Source: Burkholderia dolosa
Lineage (GTDB): Bacteria; Pseudomonadota; Gammaproteobacteria; Burkholderiales; Burkholderiaceae
Length of the DNA stretch: 64,000 bases
Assembly: GCF_902499135.1 (NCBI RefSeq)
Contig: NZ_CABVPR010000001.1
Location: 1 to 64,000, forward strand
Direction of reading: 5' to 3'
Shown in pieces: positions 54,577-63,426 of this stretch (position 1 is the stretch's first letter; every line of letters starts with the position of its first letter). The notes beneath the pieces are model-generated. The model was given only the letters and a program-made list of their open reading frames with translations, had not been told where the DNA came from and made no database searches. A program made the translations under genes and the position numbers.

Positions 54577-55589
54577 CGCGGCGCCGCGCCGCTCGTCCCG
54601 CGCACGACGAGCCGCGGCGGCGACGCGACGCGCATGCGCAGCGCGTCGTCGATACGTCCGCCCGCCTCGCGCAGCGCGTTCAGCAGATCGACCGCGAGAT
54701 CGGCCGCCTCGGCGGTCGGAATCGCGACGGTCGTCAATGTCGGGCGAGTATCGCGCGCGAGCTGGATGTCGGTAATGCCGACGATCGACAGATCGTCCGG
54801 CACGCGCCGTCCGCGATCGGCGGCCGCGTGCAGCGCGCCGATCGCCGGCAGATCGTTGGTCGCGAGAAGCGCAGTGAGGTCCGGACGCGCATCGAGCAGT
54901 CGGCCCGCCGCACGCAGCCCGCCTTCGATCGAATCGGGCTCGGCCGCGACGATCGACGCGTCGAGCCCCGCTTCACGCATCACGTCGACAAAGCCGTCGT
55001 AACGCGCCGCCTGCACGCCCCCCGCGCAACCGCCGACGATCGCGCCGATCCGCTTGTGCCCGAGTTCGAGCAGATGCCGCGTCGCGATCCGCCCCGCGTC
55101 GCGAAAATCCACCGCGACGCACGGCAGCCCGTCCGGCGGCGCTTCGGGCCGCTCCCACATGCACAGCACGACGGGCACGCCGCGCCGCGTCACTTCGAGC
55201 AGGTCCGGCAGATGGCTCGCGTTCGTCACGAGGATGCCTTCGGACACCGTGCCGGCGATCTGGTCCAGATACGCGCGCCCCTGCGACGGATCGTCGTTCG
55301 TGTTGCAGACGATCAGGAATTGTCCGTTGCGGCGCACCGCGCGCTCGACCGCCAGCGCGAACTCCGGATAGAACGGGTTCGCGATGCTCGATACCATCAG
55401 CGCGACGGTCGGCGCACGGCCTTCGGCGAGCGCGCGCGCGGCGAGATGCGGCCGATAGCCGAGCGCATGCACGGCGGCCAGCACCTTCGCGCGCGTCGCG
55501 TCGCCAACGCGGCCGCGATTGCGCAGCACGTTCGACACCGTCGCGGCCGTCACGCCGGCGCGACGCGCCACTTCATCCAATGTCGCCAT
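54558..55589 (-). CDS. LacI-family repressor of the beta-galactoside operon
   Basis: A 343-residue LacI repressor: N-terminal HTH with hinge (ATLDEVARRAGVTAATVSNVLRNRGRV) and a periplasmic-binding-like sensor domain with DLTALLATNDLPAIGAL and IVGITDIQLARDTRPTLTTVAIP. It diverges from the ABC/GH42 operon, and a perfect LacI operator lies in between. The 3' end overlaps the LysR gene. Inducer is probably a beta-galactoside or galactose derivative (inference). Confidence 0.9.
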   Translation of the reverse strand: MATLDEVARRAGVTAATVSNVLRNRGRVGDATRAKVLAAVHALGYRPHLAARALAEGRAPTVALMVSSIANPFYPEFALAVERAVRRNGQFLIVCNTNDDPSQGRAYLDQIAGTVSEGILVTNASHLPDLLEVTRRGVPVVLCMWERPEAPPDGLPCVAVDFRDAGRIATRHLLELGHKRIGAIVGGCAGGVQAARYDGFVDVMREAGLDASIVAAEPDSIEGGLRAAGRLLDARPDLTALLATNDLPAIGALHAAADRGRRVPDDLSIVGITDIQLARDTRPTLTTVAIPTAEAADLAVDLLNALREAGGRIDDALRMRVASPPRLVVRGTSGAAPRHAPTP

Positions 55590-55726
55590 CGTCTGCTCAC
55601 TATATGAGACGTCGATCCAGTATTTGCCTGCTTTGCCCGAAGCGGCGCACTATCGCCGCACGCCCTGCCGCCGGACCGGCGGCGCGAACCGGCCGCGATC
55701 GCAATCGCCGTTTTTTTAGGCTGCGA

Positions 55727-55744
55727 TGATTAAGCGCTTAATCA
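55727..55744. promoter_or_regulatory. LacI-type operator TGATTAAGCGCTTAATCA
   Basis: Perfect 18-bp palindrome with the central CG typical of LacI family sites, 35 bases upstream of the ABC ATPase start and ~138 bases from the LacI start. Confidence 0.88.
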
Positions 55745-55778
55745 GTGCGGCAGCGCATTAGAACATGGAGCGGAGACA

Positions 55779-56927
55779 ATGGCGAGCATCTCGATGCGAC
55801 GCGTGCAGAAAGCCTACGGCGAGCACACGCCGGTCATTCGCGACGTCGATCTGGAGATCGGCGCGCACGAGTTCTGCGTGTTTCTCGGGCCGTCCGGCTG
55901 CGGCAAGTCGACGCTGCTGCGCCTGATCGCCGGGCTCGAGGACCTGAGCGCCGGCGAACTGGCGATCGACGGCCGCCGCGTCGACGACGTGCCGGCCGCC
56001 GAGCGTGGCGTCGCGATGGTGTTCCAGAGCTACGCGCTGTTTCCGCACATGACCGTCTACGAGAACATGGCGTTCGGGCTGAAGCTCGCGCGCGTGCCGA
56101 AGGCGGAAATCGACCGCAAGGTGCGCGACGCCGCGCGGATCCTGCAGCTCGACGCGCTGCTCGAACGCAAGCCGAAGGCGCTGTCGGGCGGTCAGCGGCA
56201 GCGCGTCGCGATCGGCCGCGCGATCGTGCGCGAGCCCGGCGTGTTCCTGTTCGACGAGCCGCTGTCGAATCTCGACGCGGCGCTGCGCGGCCAGACCCGC
56301 GTCGAAATCGCGCGGCTGCACCGGCAGTTCGAGCGCGCGAGCGTCGTCTACGTGACGCACGACCAGACCGAGGCGATGACGCTCGCCGACAAGATCGTGC
56401 TGCTGCACGCCGGCGCGGACACCGCGCAGCACGGCAGCATCGCGCAGGTCGGCGCGCCGCTCGATCTCTATCACCGGCCGGCGAGCCGCTTCGTCGCCGG
56501 CTTCATCGGCTCGCCGCGAATGAACTTCCTGCCGGCCGTCGTGACCGCGTGCGACGCGCGCCGCACGACGGTCACGCTCGTGCCGTCCGGCGAAAGCTTC
56601 ACGCTCGCGCGCGACGGCGCCGCGCTCCGTCCCGGCGAACCGGTGACGCTCGGCATTCGTCCCGAACACCTGACGCTCGGCGCTGCCGACGGAACGACGA
56701 CGCTCGTGCGCGACGTCGCGCTCGTCGAACGGCTCGGCGAGCAGACCTGCGTGCATCTCGATCAGCCGGGCGGCACGCCGCTGATCGCGAAGGTGCCCGG
56801 CGACGCGCACGTGCGGATCGGCGAGCGCATGCCGGTGCATGCGCCGGCCGCCGCGTGCCACCTGTTCACCGAAGACGGCCGCGCGGTGCCCGCGTGCGCC
56901 GACGTCCACGTCCACCACTACGCATAA
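55779..56927 (+). CDS. Sugar ABC transporter ATPase (MalK/UgpC type)
   Basis: A 382-residue carbohydrate-importer ATPase: Walker A GPSGCGKST (38-46), Q-loop FQSYALFPHMTVYENMAFGL, signature LSGGQRQRVAIGRA, Walker B VFLFDEPLSNLDA, switch His in YVTHDQTEAMTL, then a C-terminal TOBE/OB regulatory domain. It is the first gene of the operon and energises the two permeases at 60377-62190. It is followed after 9 bases by the beta-galactosidase, an unusual ATPase-first order. Confidence 0.92.
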   Translation: MASISMRRVQKAYGEHTPVIRDVDLEIGAHEFCVFLGPSGCGKSTLLRLIAGLEDLSAGELAIDGRRVDDVPAAERGVAMVFQSYALFPHMTVYENMAFGLKLARVPKAEIDRKVRDAARILQLDALLERKPKALSGGQRQRVAIGRAIVREPGVFLFDEPLSNLDAALRGQTRVEIARLHRQFERASVVYVTHDQTEAMTLADKIVLLHAGADTAQHGSIAQVGAPLDLYHRPASRFVAGFIGSPRMNFLPAVVTACDARRTTVTLVPSGESFTLARDGAALRPGEPVTLGIRPEHLTLGAADGTTTLVRDVALVERLGEQTCVHLDQPGGTPLIAKVPGDAHVRIGERMPVHAPAAACHLFTEDGRAVPACADVHVHHYA

Positions 56928-56936
56928 GGATCGGGC

Positions 56937-58922
56937 ATGCGCCTCGGAGTCTGCTACTACCCGGAACACTGGCCGGAATCGATGTGGGCGAACGATGCCC
57001 GCCGGATGAAAGCGCTCGGCATCGCGCAGGTGCGGATCGCCGAATTCGCATGGAGCCGCATCGAGCCGTCGCCCGGCGAATACGACTGGGGCTGGCTCGA
57101 TCGCGCGGTCGACGTGCTCGGCGCGGCCGGCCTCGACGTCGTGATGTGCACGCCGACCGCGACGCCGCCGAAGTGGCTGGTCGACCGGCACCCCGACATC
57201 CTCGCGATCGGCGCGGACGGCCGGCCGCGCGCGTTCGGCTCCCGCCGCCATTACGACTTCTCGTCGCCGACCTATCTCGACGCGTCGCGCCGGATCTGCA
57301 CAGCGGTCGCCGAACGCTACGGCCGCCACCCGGCCGTGCGCTACTGGCAGACCGACAACGAGCTCGGCTGCCATCAGACGGTCGTCAGCTACTCGCCGGC
57401 CGCGCTCGTGCGCTTTCGCGAATGGCTGAAGGCGCGCTACGGCACGATCGATGCGCTGAACCGCGCGTGGGGCACGGTGTTCTGGAGCATGGAGTATCGC
57501 CACTTCGACGAGGTGGACGCGCCCGTCGGCACCGTCACGGAGGCGCATCCGACGCATCGGCTCGACTACCGGCGCTTCGCGTCCGACGAAGTCGCGCGCT
57601 ATCACCGGATGCAGGTCGACGTGATCCGCGCGCATTCGCCGGGCCGCCCGGTCGCGCACAACTTCATGCAGCTGTTCACCGAGTTCGACCACTACGACGT
57701 CGCGCGCGATCTCGACGTCGCGACGTGGGACAGCTATCCGCTCGGCGCGCTGGAAGAACACTGGTTCGCGCCGGGCGTGAAGGCGCGCTGGCTGCGCACC
57801 GGCCACCCCGACTTCGCATCGTTCAATCACGACGTGTATCGCGGGATGTCGAAGCTGCCGTTCTGGGTGATGGAGCAGCAGCCGGGGCCGGTGAACTGGG
57901 CGCACTGGAACCCCGCGCCGCTGCCGGGGATGGTGCGGCTGTGGAGCTGGGAAGCGTTCGCGCACGGCGCCGGCTGCGTGTCGTACTTCCGCTGGCGGCA
58001 GGCGCCGTTCGCGCAGGAGCAGATGCACGCGGGCCTGCACACGCCGGACGACCGGCTCGACGAAGGCGGCCGCGAAGCCGAGCGCGTCGCGCGCGAGATC
58101 GCGACCGTGCGCGACGCCGATGCGGACGCGGACGCCGCGGTGCGCGCGCCGGTCGCGCTCGTCTTCGATTACGAAGCGAAGTGGCTGTTCGAAGTGCAGC
58201 CGCAGGGCGCGGACTTCCATTACCCGCGCATCGCGTTCGAGTACTACTCGGCGCTGCGCTCGCTCGGCTTCGACGTCGACGTCTTGTCCGCGCACGCGCC
58301 GCTCGACGGCTACCGGCTCGTCGTCGTGCCGCCGCTGCCGATCGTGCCGGACGATTTCGCGGCACGCATCGCGGCATCGGGCGCGCATGCGGTGTTCGGG
58401 CCGCGCACCGGATCGAAGACCGCCGATCTGCAGATTCCGCCGACGCTGCCGCCCGGCCCGCTCGCGTCGATCCTGCCGATTCGCGTGTGGCGCGTCGAAT
58501 CGCTGCGGCCGAACGTGACCGAGCCGGTCGACGGCACGTTGCGCGACGGTTCGCCGTTCGCGGGCCGCGCGCAGCGCTGGCGCGATCTCGTCGAACTGCA
58601 CGACGCCGCGCGCAGCGCCATGCGCGCGCGCTTCGCGGACGGCCATCCGGCGTACGTGTCGCACGGCGCGCTGCACTACTGGGCCGCGCTGTTCGACGAC
58701 GCGACGACCGTGCGGCTGTTCGCCGACGTCGCGGCCGAAGCCGGCCTTGCGCCGACGCCGCTCGCCGACGGCGTACGCATCAGCCGCCGCGGCGGCCTCA
58801 CGTATGTCGTCAACTACGGCGACACGCCGCACACGATCGATGCGGTGCCGCCGTCGGCGTTCGTGCTCGGCGCCGCGCAGGTCGAGCCGCAGGGCGTCGC
58901 CGTTTATCGCAGCGGTTCGTAG
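56937..58922 (+). CDS. Glycoside hydrolase family 42 beta-galactosidase
   Basis: A 661-residue GH42 enzyme without signal peptide, so cytoplasmic: it hydrolyses imported beta-galactosides. The N-terminal TIM barrel starts [15 protein letters not shown]; acid/base is Glu142 ([10 protein letters not shown]) and the nucleophile Glu313 ([11 protein letters not shown]). The trimerisation domain and a small C-terminal beta domain follow. Alpha-L-arabinopyranoside activity occurs in the family. Its last ~7 codons are made of a 13-bp tandem repeat that continues beyond the stop. Confidence 0.92.
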   Translation: MRLGVCYYPEHWPESMWANDARRMKALGIAQVRIAEFAWSRIEPSPGEYDWGWLDRAVDVLGAAGLDVVMCTPTATPPKWLVDRHPDILAIGADGRPRAFGSRRHYDFSSPTYLDASRRICTAVAERYGRHPAVRYWQTDNELGCHQTVVSYSPAALVRFREWLKARYGTIDALNRAWGTVFWSMEYRHFDEVDAPVGTVTEAHPTHRLDYRRFASDEVARYHRMQVDVIRAHSPGRPVAHNFMQLFTEFDHYDVARDLDVATWDSYPLGALEEHWFAPGVKARWLRTGHPDFASFNHDVYRGMSKLPFWVMEQQPGPVNWAHWNPAPLPGMVRLWSWEAFAHGAGCVSYFRWRQAPFAQEQMHAGLHTPDDRLDEGGREAERVAREIATVRDADADADAAVRAPVALVFDYEAKWLFEVQPQGADFHYPRIAFEYYSALRSLGFDVDVLSAHAPLDGYRLVVVPPLPIVPDDFAARIAASGAHAVFGPRTGSKTADLQIPPTLPPGPLASILPIRVWRVESLRPNVTEPVDGTLRDGSPFAGRAQRWRDLVELHDAARSAMRARFADGHPAYVSHGALHYWAALFDDATTVRLFADVAAEAGLAPTPLADGVRISRRGGLTYVVNYGDTPHTIDAVPPSAFVLGAAQVEPQGVAVYRSGS

Positions 58923-59003
58923 CAGTCGTCCGCAGCGGCGTTTCGTACCAGCATTTCGCAGCAGCGTTTCGTACCACCGTTTCGTAGCAGCCGTTCGTAG
59001 CAA
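58901..59003. repeat. 13-bp tandem repeat across the GH42 stop codon
   Basis: Eight degenerate units of 12-13 bp based on CGTTTCGTAGCAG (starts 58901, 58913, 58926, 58939, 58952, 58965, 58978, 58991). The first two contain the end of the GH42 frame and its TAG stop (58920-58922); the rest fill the leader toward the binding-protein gene. Confidence 0.85.
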
Positions 59004-59063
59004 CCGCCCCCGGCGCCGCAACGCGCCGGTCACGCACAACGACACACAGGAATGGAGACAGAC

Positions 59064-60323
59064 ATGACCCATCGCCCTCTTCGCGTCGCTGCCAGGCTCG
59101 CGACGGCCGCCGCCGTCGCGCTCGCGTCGCTCGCCGCGACCGCACCCGCCAACGCCGGCACGATGACGATCAACATCGCGTTCAAGGGCGCGAGCCAGCG
59201 CGCGGTCTGGCAATCGACGCTCGAAGCGTTCCGCAAGGCGCACCCGGACATCGACGTGAAGGCGACGTTCGTCGACGAGGAGGCGTACAAGGTGCAGCTG
59301 CCCGCGTGGCTCACGACCGTCGCGCCGGACGTCGTGAACTGGCACGCGGGCGAGCGGATGGCGTACTACGCGAAGCGCGGGCTGTTCGAGGATCTGAGCG
59401 GCGACTGGGCGAAGAACGGCTGGGACGCGATGTACGCATCGACGCGCAGCGCATCGTCGTACAACGGCAAGCAGTACGCGGCGCCGACCGTCTATTACTC
59501 GTGGGGGCTCTTCTATCGGAAGGACCTGTTCCGCAAGGTCGGCATCGCCGACGAACCGAAGACGTGGGACCAGTTTCTCGACGCGTGCAAGAAGCTGAAG
59601 GCCGCCGGCATCACGCCGATCGCGGTCGGCGGCCGCGACGCGTGGACGCTCGCCGGCTGGTTCGACTATCTCGACCTGCGGCTGAACGGCAACGCGTTCC
59701 ACCAGCAGCTGATGGCCGGCGACGTGCCGTACACCGACCCGCGCGTGAAGAAGGTCTACACGACGTGGAAATCGCTGATCGATGCCGGCTACTTCATCGA
59801 CAACGCGCTGTCGTACGATCTCGACGGCGCGCAGCCGTTCCTGTTCCAGGGCAAGGCCGCGATGATGCTGATGGGCACGTTCATCGCAGCCGGCTTCCCG
59901 CCGAGCGTGAAGCCCGAAATGGGCTACTACCGCTTCCCGATCATCGACCCGAACGTGCCGACCGCCGAGGACGGCCCGGTCGAATCGCTGCACATCCCGA
60001 CGAAGGCGAAGAACAAGGCCGACGCGCACACGTTCCTCGCGTTCGTCGAAACGCCCGAGATCGGCGCGAAGCTCGCGGAAGGCCTCGGCTCGCTGTCGGC
60101 CAACAGCAAGTCGCCCGAGCCCGCCGACCCGATCTCGCGCATCGGCTTCCGGATTCTCGCCGACACGAAGGGCGGCGTCGCGCAGTTCTACGACCGCGAC
60201 ATGACGAAGGAAATGGCCGACGAAGGGATGAAGGGCATGCAGCAGTTCGTCGCGAATCCCGCGCAGCTCGATACCGTGCTCGCGCAGCTCGAGCAGACCC
60301 GCAAGCGGATCTACAAGAAGTAA
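59064..60323 (+). CDS. Sugar ABC transporter substrate-binding protein
   Basis: A 419-residue type-2 extracellular binding protein with a Sec signal (MTHRPLRVAARLATAAAVALASLAATAPANA, cut near residue 31). Motifs: GASQRAVWQSTLEAFRKAHPDIDV, DVVNWHAGERMAYYAKRGLFEDLS and WGLFYRKDLFRKVGI. It should deliver beta-galactosides or galacto-oligosaccharides to the permeases. ATG 59064 has GGAGACAG at the right distance. The highest-expressed product of an ABC operon is usually this one, and its separate leader (repeat array) might allow that. Confidence 0.9.
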   Translation: MTHRPLRVAARLATAAAVALASLAATAPANAGTMTINIAFKGASQRAVWQSTLEAFRKAHPDIDVKATFVDEEAYKVQLPAWLTTVAPDVVNWHAGERMAYYAKRGLFEDLSGDWAKNGWDAMYASTRSASSYNGKQYAAPTVYYSWGLFYRKDLFRKVGIADEPKTWDQFLDACKKLKAAGITPIAVGGRDAWTLAGWFDYLDLRLNGNAFHQQLMAGDVPYTDPRVKKVYTTWKSLIDAGYFIDNALSYDLDGAQPFLFQGKAAMMLMGTFIAAGFPPSVKPEMGYYRFPIIDPNVPTAEDGPVESLHIPTKAKNKADAHTFLAFVETPEIGAKLAEGLGSLSANSKSPEPADPISRIGFRILADTKGGVAQFYDRDMTKEMADEGMKGMQQFVANPAQLDTVLAQLEQTRKRIYKK

Positions 60324-60376
60324 GCGCGTGACCCCTGCGGCGGCCCGCGCCGCCGCGTCCGTTCAGGAGGCTTGCC

Positions 60377-61321
60377 GTGTCCAGTCCGATCCCGTCCAGC
60401 CCGCCCGCCGGCGCGGCCGGCACGCCGCGCGAAGCGGCGCCGGGCCCGCATTCCGCGCGCCGCCCGTCGCCCGCCGTGCGCCGGCAACGGCGCGCCGCGT
60501 GGCTGTTTCTCGCGCCCGCATGCGCGATGGTGGCCGTCTACGTGATCTGGCCGATCCTGTCGACGCTGTGGCTGAGCCTGTGCAACTGGGACGGGATGAC
60601 CGAGCGCACGTTCGTCGGGCTCGCGAACTACGTCGAGCTGCTGCATGCGCCGACGTTCTACACCGCGCTGCGCAACAACGTGATCTGGCTCGCGCTGTTC
60701 ATGCTCGCGCCGCCGCTCGGCCTTGCACTCGCGCTCTACCTGAACCAGGCGGTCGCCGGCATCCGGCTCGTGAAGTCGCTGTTCTTCGCGCCGTTCGTGC
60801 TGTCGGGCGTGGTCGTCGGGCTGATCTTCTCGTGGTTCTACGATCCGACCTTCGGGCTGCTCGCGCTGATCGCCGGACACGGGATTCCGGTGCTCGGCGA
60901 CGCGCGCTATGCGACGTTCGGCGTCGTATTCGCCGCGCTGTGGCCGCAGACCGCGTACTGCATGATCCTGTACCTGACCGGCCTCACGTCGGTGAACCCG
61001 GAACAGATCGAAGCGGCGCGGATGGAAGGCGCGCGCGGCTTCGCGCTGCTGTGGCACGTCGTGCTGCCGCAGCTGCGGCCGACCACGTTCATGGCGATCG
61101 TCGTCACGGTGATCGGCGCGCTGCGCAGCTTCGACCTGATTTCGGTGATGACCGGCGGCGGTCCGTTCGAAAGTTCGACCGTGCTCGCGTATTACATGTA
61201 CGACCAGGCGATCAAGTACTACCGGCTCGGCTATTCCGCGTCGATCGCGGTCGTGCTGTTCGCGATCATGCTCGTCTACATCGCATTCCAGTTGCGCCGG
61301 ATGCTGCGCAACGAGCAGTGA
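60377..61321 (+). CDS. Sugar ABC transporter permease 1 (MalF type)
   Basis: A 314-residue permease with six main hydrophobic segments after a Pro/Ala-rich cytoplasmic N-terminus. The EAA motif is QIEAARMEGARGFALLWHVVLPQLRP, which docks to the ATPase. GTG start at 60377 follows an AGGAGG at 60365-60370. Pairs with the next gene, 17 bases later. Confidence 0.91.
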   Translation: MSSPIPSSPPAGAAGTPREAAPGPHSARRPSPAVRRQRRAAWLFLAPACAMVAVYVIWPILSTLWLSLCNWDGMTERTFVGLANYVELLHAPTFYTALRNNVIWLALFMLAPPLGLALALYLNQAVAGIRLVKSLFFAPFVLSGVVVGLIFSWFYDPTFGLLALIAGHGIPVLGDARYATFGVVFAALWPQTAYCMILYLTGLTSVNPEQIEAARMEGARGFALLWHVVLPQLRPTTFMAIVVTVIGALRSFDLISVMTGGGPFESSTVLAYYMYDQAIKYYRLGYSASIAVVLFAIMLVYIAFQLRRMLRNEQ

Positions 61322-61338
61322 ACCCACCGGGAGCCCTC

Positions 61339-62190
61339 ATGTTTCCGACACCCGTCGCCCAATGGAAGCCCGTGTCGCGCCGGCTGTACAAGCTGTCGCT
61401 GCCCGTCGCGCTCGTGATCTGGCTGCTGCCGCTGATCGCCGTGTTCGTCACGTCGGTGCGCTCGACCGAGGAGCTCGTCGAAGGCCACTACTGGGGCTGG
61501 CCGCGGCACTTCTCGATGATCGAAAACTATCGCGACGCGCTCACCACGTCGCCGATGCTGCATTACTTCTGGAACAGCGTGCAGATCACGGTGCCGTCGG
61601 TGCTCGGATCGATCGCGCTCGCCGCGATGGCCGGTTTCGCGCTCGCGACGTACCGGTTCCGCGGCAATACCGCGCTGTTCGGCACGTTCGTCGCCGGCAA
61701 CTTCGTGCCGGTGCAGGTGCTGATGATTCCGGTGCGCGACCTGTCGCTCAGGCTCGGTGTGTTCAATACGGTCGAAGCGCTGATCCTGTTTCACGTCGCG
61801 TTTCAGACCGGCTTCTGCACGCTGTTTCTGCGCAACTTCATCAAGCAGCTGCCGTTCGAGCTGATCGAAGCCGCGCGCATCGAGGGCGCCGGCGAGTGGA
61901 CGGTGTTCTGGCGGATCGTGCTGCCGTTGATCCGGCCCGCGCTCGCGGCGCTCGCGATCCTCGTGTTCACGTTCGTGTGGAACGACTACTTCTGGGCGCT
62001 GTGCCTGACGCAGGGCGACGAAGCCGCGCCGATCACCGCGGGCGTGGCCGCGCTGAAGGGACAATGGACGACGTCGTGGAACCTCGTGTCCGCCGGGTCG
62101 ATTCTCGCCGCGCTGCCGTCCGTCGCGATGTTCTTCGCGATGCAGAAGCATTTCGTCGCGGGGCTCACGTTCGGCGCGACGAAGGGCTGA
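61339..62190 (+). CDS. Sugar ABC transporter permease 2 (MalG type)
   Basis: A 283-residue permease, six hydrophobic segments, EAA motif ELIEAARIEGAGEWTVFWRIVLPLIRPALAA (residues ~175-205). The RSTEELVEGHYWGWP periplasmic start region is usual for MalG-type partners. The ATG at 61339 has GGGAG upstream. Last gene of the operon; the terminator follows 44 bases later. Confidence 0.91.
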   Translation: MFPTPVAQWKPVSRRLYKLSLPVALVIWLLPLIAVFVTSVRSTEELVEGHYWGWPRHFSMIENYRDALTTSPMLHYFWNSVQITVPSVLGSIALAAMAGFALATYRFRGNTALFGTFVAGNFVPVQVLMIPVRDLSLRLGVFNTVEALILFHVAFQTGFCTLFLRNFIKQLPFELIEAARIEGAGEWTVFWRIVLPLIRPALAALAILVFTFVWNDYFWALCLTQGDEAAPITAGVAALKGQWTTSWNLVSAGSILAALPSVAMFFAMQKHFVAGLTFGATKG

Positions 62191-62234
62191 ACGCGCCAGC
62201 CGCACACGCATCTCCCCCTCCGCATCGAGAGGTT

Positions 62235-62257
62235 GCCCGCTTCGGCGGGCTTTTTTT
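62235..62257 (+). terminator. Terminator of the beta-galactoside operon
   Basis: GCCCGC-TTCG-GCGGGC stem-loop followed by seven T residues, 45 bases after the last permease. Confidence 0.95.
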
Positions 62258-62424
62258 GTCGTGCGGGATCGGGCCGGCGGTCGATGCGGCGCATTGCGGG
62301 CGCTCATCGGCGCGACCGACCGATGAGCGCTCGTGTCCGATCGGACGTCCGATCGTCCGGCAGCCATTCTTCCGACGGAAATCGCGCGACGTTTCGGTTC
62401 GGTCCGAGCGCCGTCCGCCGCCGG

Positions 62425-63327
62425 TCAACGCGAAGCGCCGAACAACTGAATCACGACGCCGCGCAGCCACCGGTTGCCGGCCTCTTGGTGATAGCGCGCA
62501 TGCCAATGCTGCCGTACGGCAAACCCTTCGACCGCGATCGGGCACGCATGAACCGCCAGATCGCTCGCGTGAGCGAGCGTCTCGCCGATATGACGAGGAA
62601 GCGTCGTGATCAGGTCGGTGCTCTGGATGATCGCGCCCAGGCCGAGAAAGCCCGGCAGCTCCAGCACCACGTCGCGCTCGATACGCGCGTGGCGCAGCGC
62701 CTGCTCGAGAAGCTGCGCGCCGGTTCCCGCGGTAATCGCGACATGGCCTTCCGAACGATACTGCTTCGCGCCGAGACGGCCGCGAATCCTCGGATGATGC
62801 CGATTGGCCAGGCATACCCAGTCCTGGTCGTACAGCTTCTGCTGATAAATACCGCCGCCGAGCCACGGCACATAGCCGATCGCGAGATCGGCTTCGCCCG
62901 ATTCCAGCGCGCGCTCCGTGTTGCCGTCGATCCGCGCGACCTCCAGCCGCACGCCGGGCGCCTGCGCACGCACGTGCGCGAGCAGCCGCGGCAGCAGCGT
63001 GACGTGGCTCGCGTCGGTCATGCAGATGCGGAACCGCCGCTGCGCCGTCGCCGGATCGAACGCGATCTCCCACGCGGCGAAGCGGCGCAGCGACTCGAGG
63101 ATTTCCCGGCACGGGCCGATCAGCGCGTCGGCCTGCGGCGTCGGCGCCATGCCGCCGGGCGTGCGGATGAACAGCGGATCGTGAAGATGTTCGCGCAGCT
63201 GTCCGAGCCAGATGCTGATCGTCGGCTGGCTCTGGCCGAGCTGCTCGGCGACGCGCGTGACGCTGCGCACGTCGTACAGAAGATCGAAAAGCTGCAGCAG
63301 CTTCAGGTCGGGCAGATCGGCGGGCAT
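62425..63327 (-). CDS. LysR-family transcriptional regulator (NodD/PcpR-like)
   Basis: A 300-residue LysR regulator: HTH at residues ~5-65 (LPDLKLLQLFDLLYDVRSVTRVAEQLGQSQPTISIWLGQLREHLHDPLF) and an effector domain ending in IQLFGASR. The DPLFIRTPGGMAPTPQA motif is typical of the NodD/NahR/PcpR branch, which often senses aromatic compounds. Start 63327 begins the family alignment. Divergent from the ketopantoate-reductase-family gene, with a perfect inverted repeat between them. Confidence 0.87.
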   Translation of the reverse strand: MPADLPDLKLLQLFDLLYDVRSVTRVAEQLGQSQPTISIWLGQLREHLHDPLFIRTPGGMAPTPQADALIGPCREILESLRRFAAWEIAFDPATAQRRFRICMTDASHVTLLPRLLAHVRAQAPGVRLEVARIDGNTERALESGEADLAIGYVPWLGGGIYQQKLYDQDWVCLANRHHPRIRGRLGAKQYRSEGHVAITAGTGAQLLEQALRHARIERDVVLELPGFLGLGAIIQSTDLITTLPRHIGETLAHASDLAVHACPIAVEGFAVRQHWHARYHQEAGNRWLRGVVIQLFGASR

Positions 63328-63347
63328 CGTCGCATTATTGACCAGGG

Positions 63348-63370
63348 CAATGGCGTCATTGTAGCCATTG
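63348..63370. promoter_or_regulatory. Inverted repeat CAATGGC-N9-GCCATTG, LysR operator candidate
   Basis: Perfect 7+7 inverted repeat in the 99-base gap between the LysR gene and the ketopantoate-reductase-family gene, where a LysR activator normally binds. Confidence 0.6.
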
Positions 63371-63426
63371 CATTGTCCGCATGAGCGGCGGCTCCTATCG
63401 TACGGCCATACGTCAAGGAGAAGCCT

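Noticed and set aside
55758-60029. A 1423-codon minus-strand open frame across the beta-galactoside operon
   Set aside because: It is antisense to ATPase, GH42 and binding-protein genes with clear motifs. Composition is Arg/Ala/His rich and has no domain; long antisense frames are common in such high-GC DNA.
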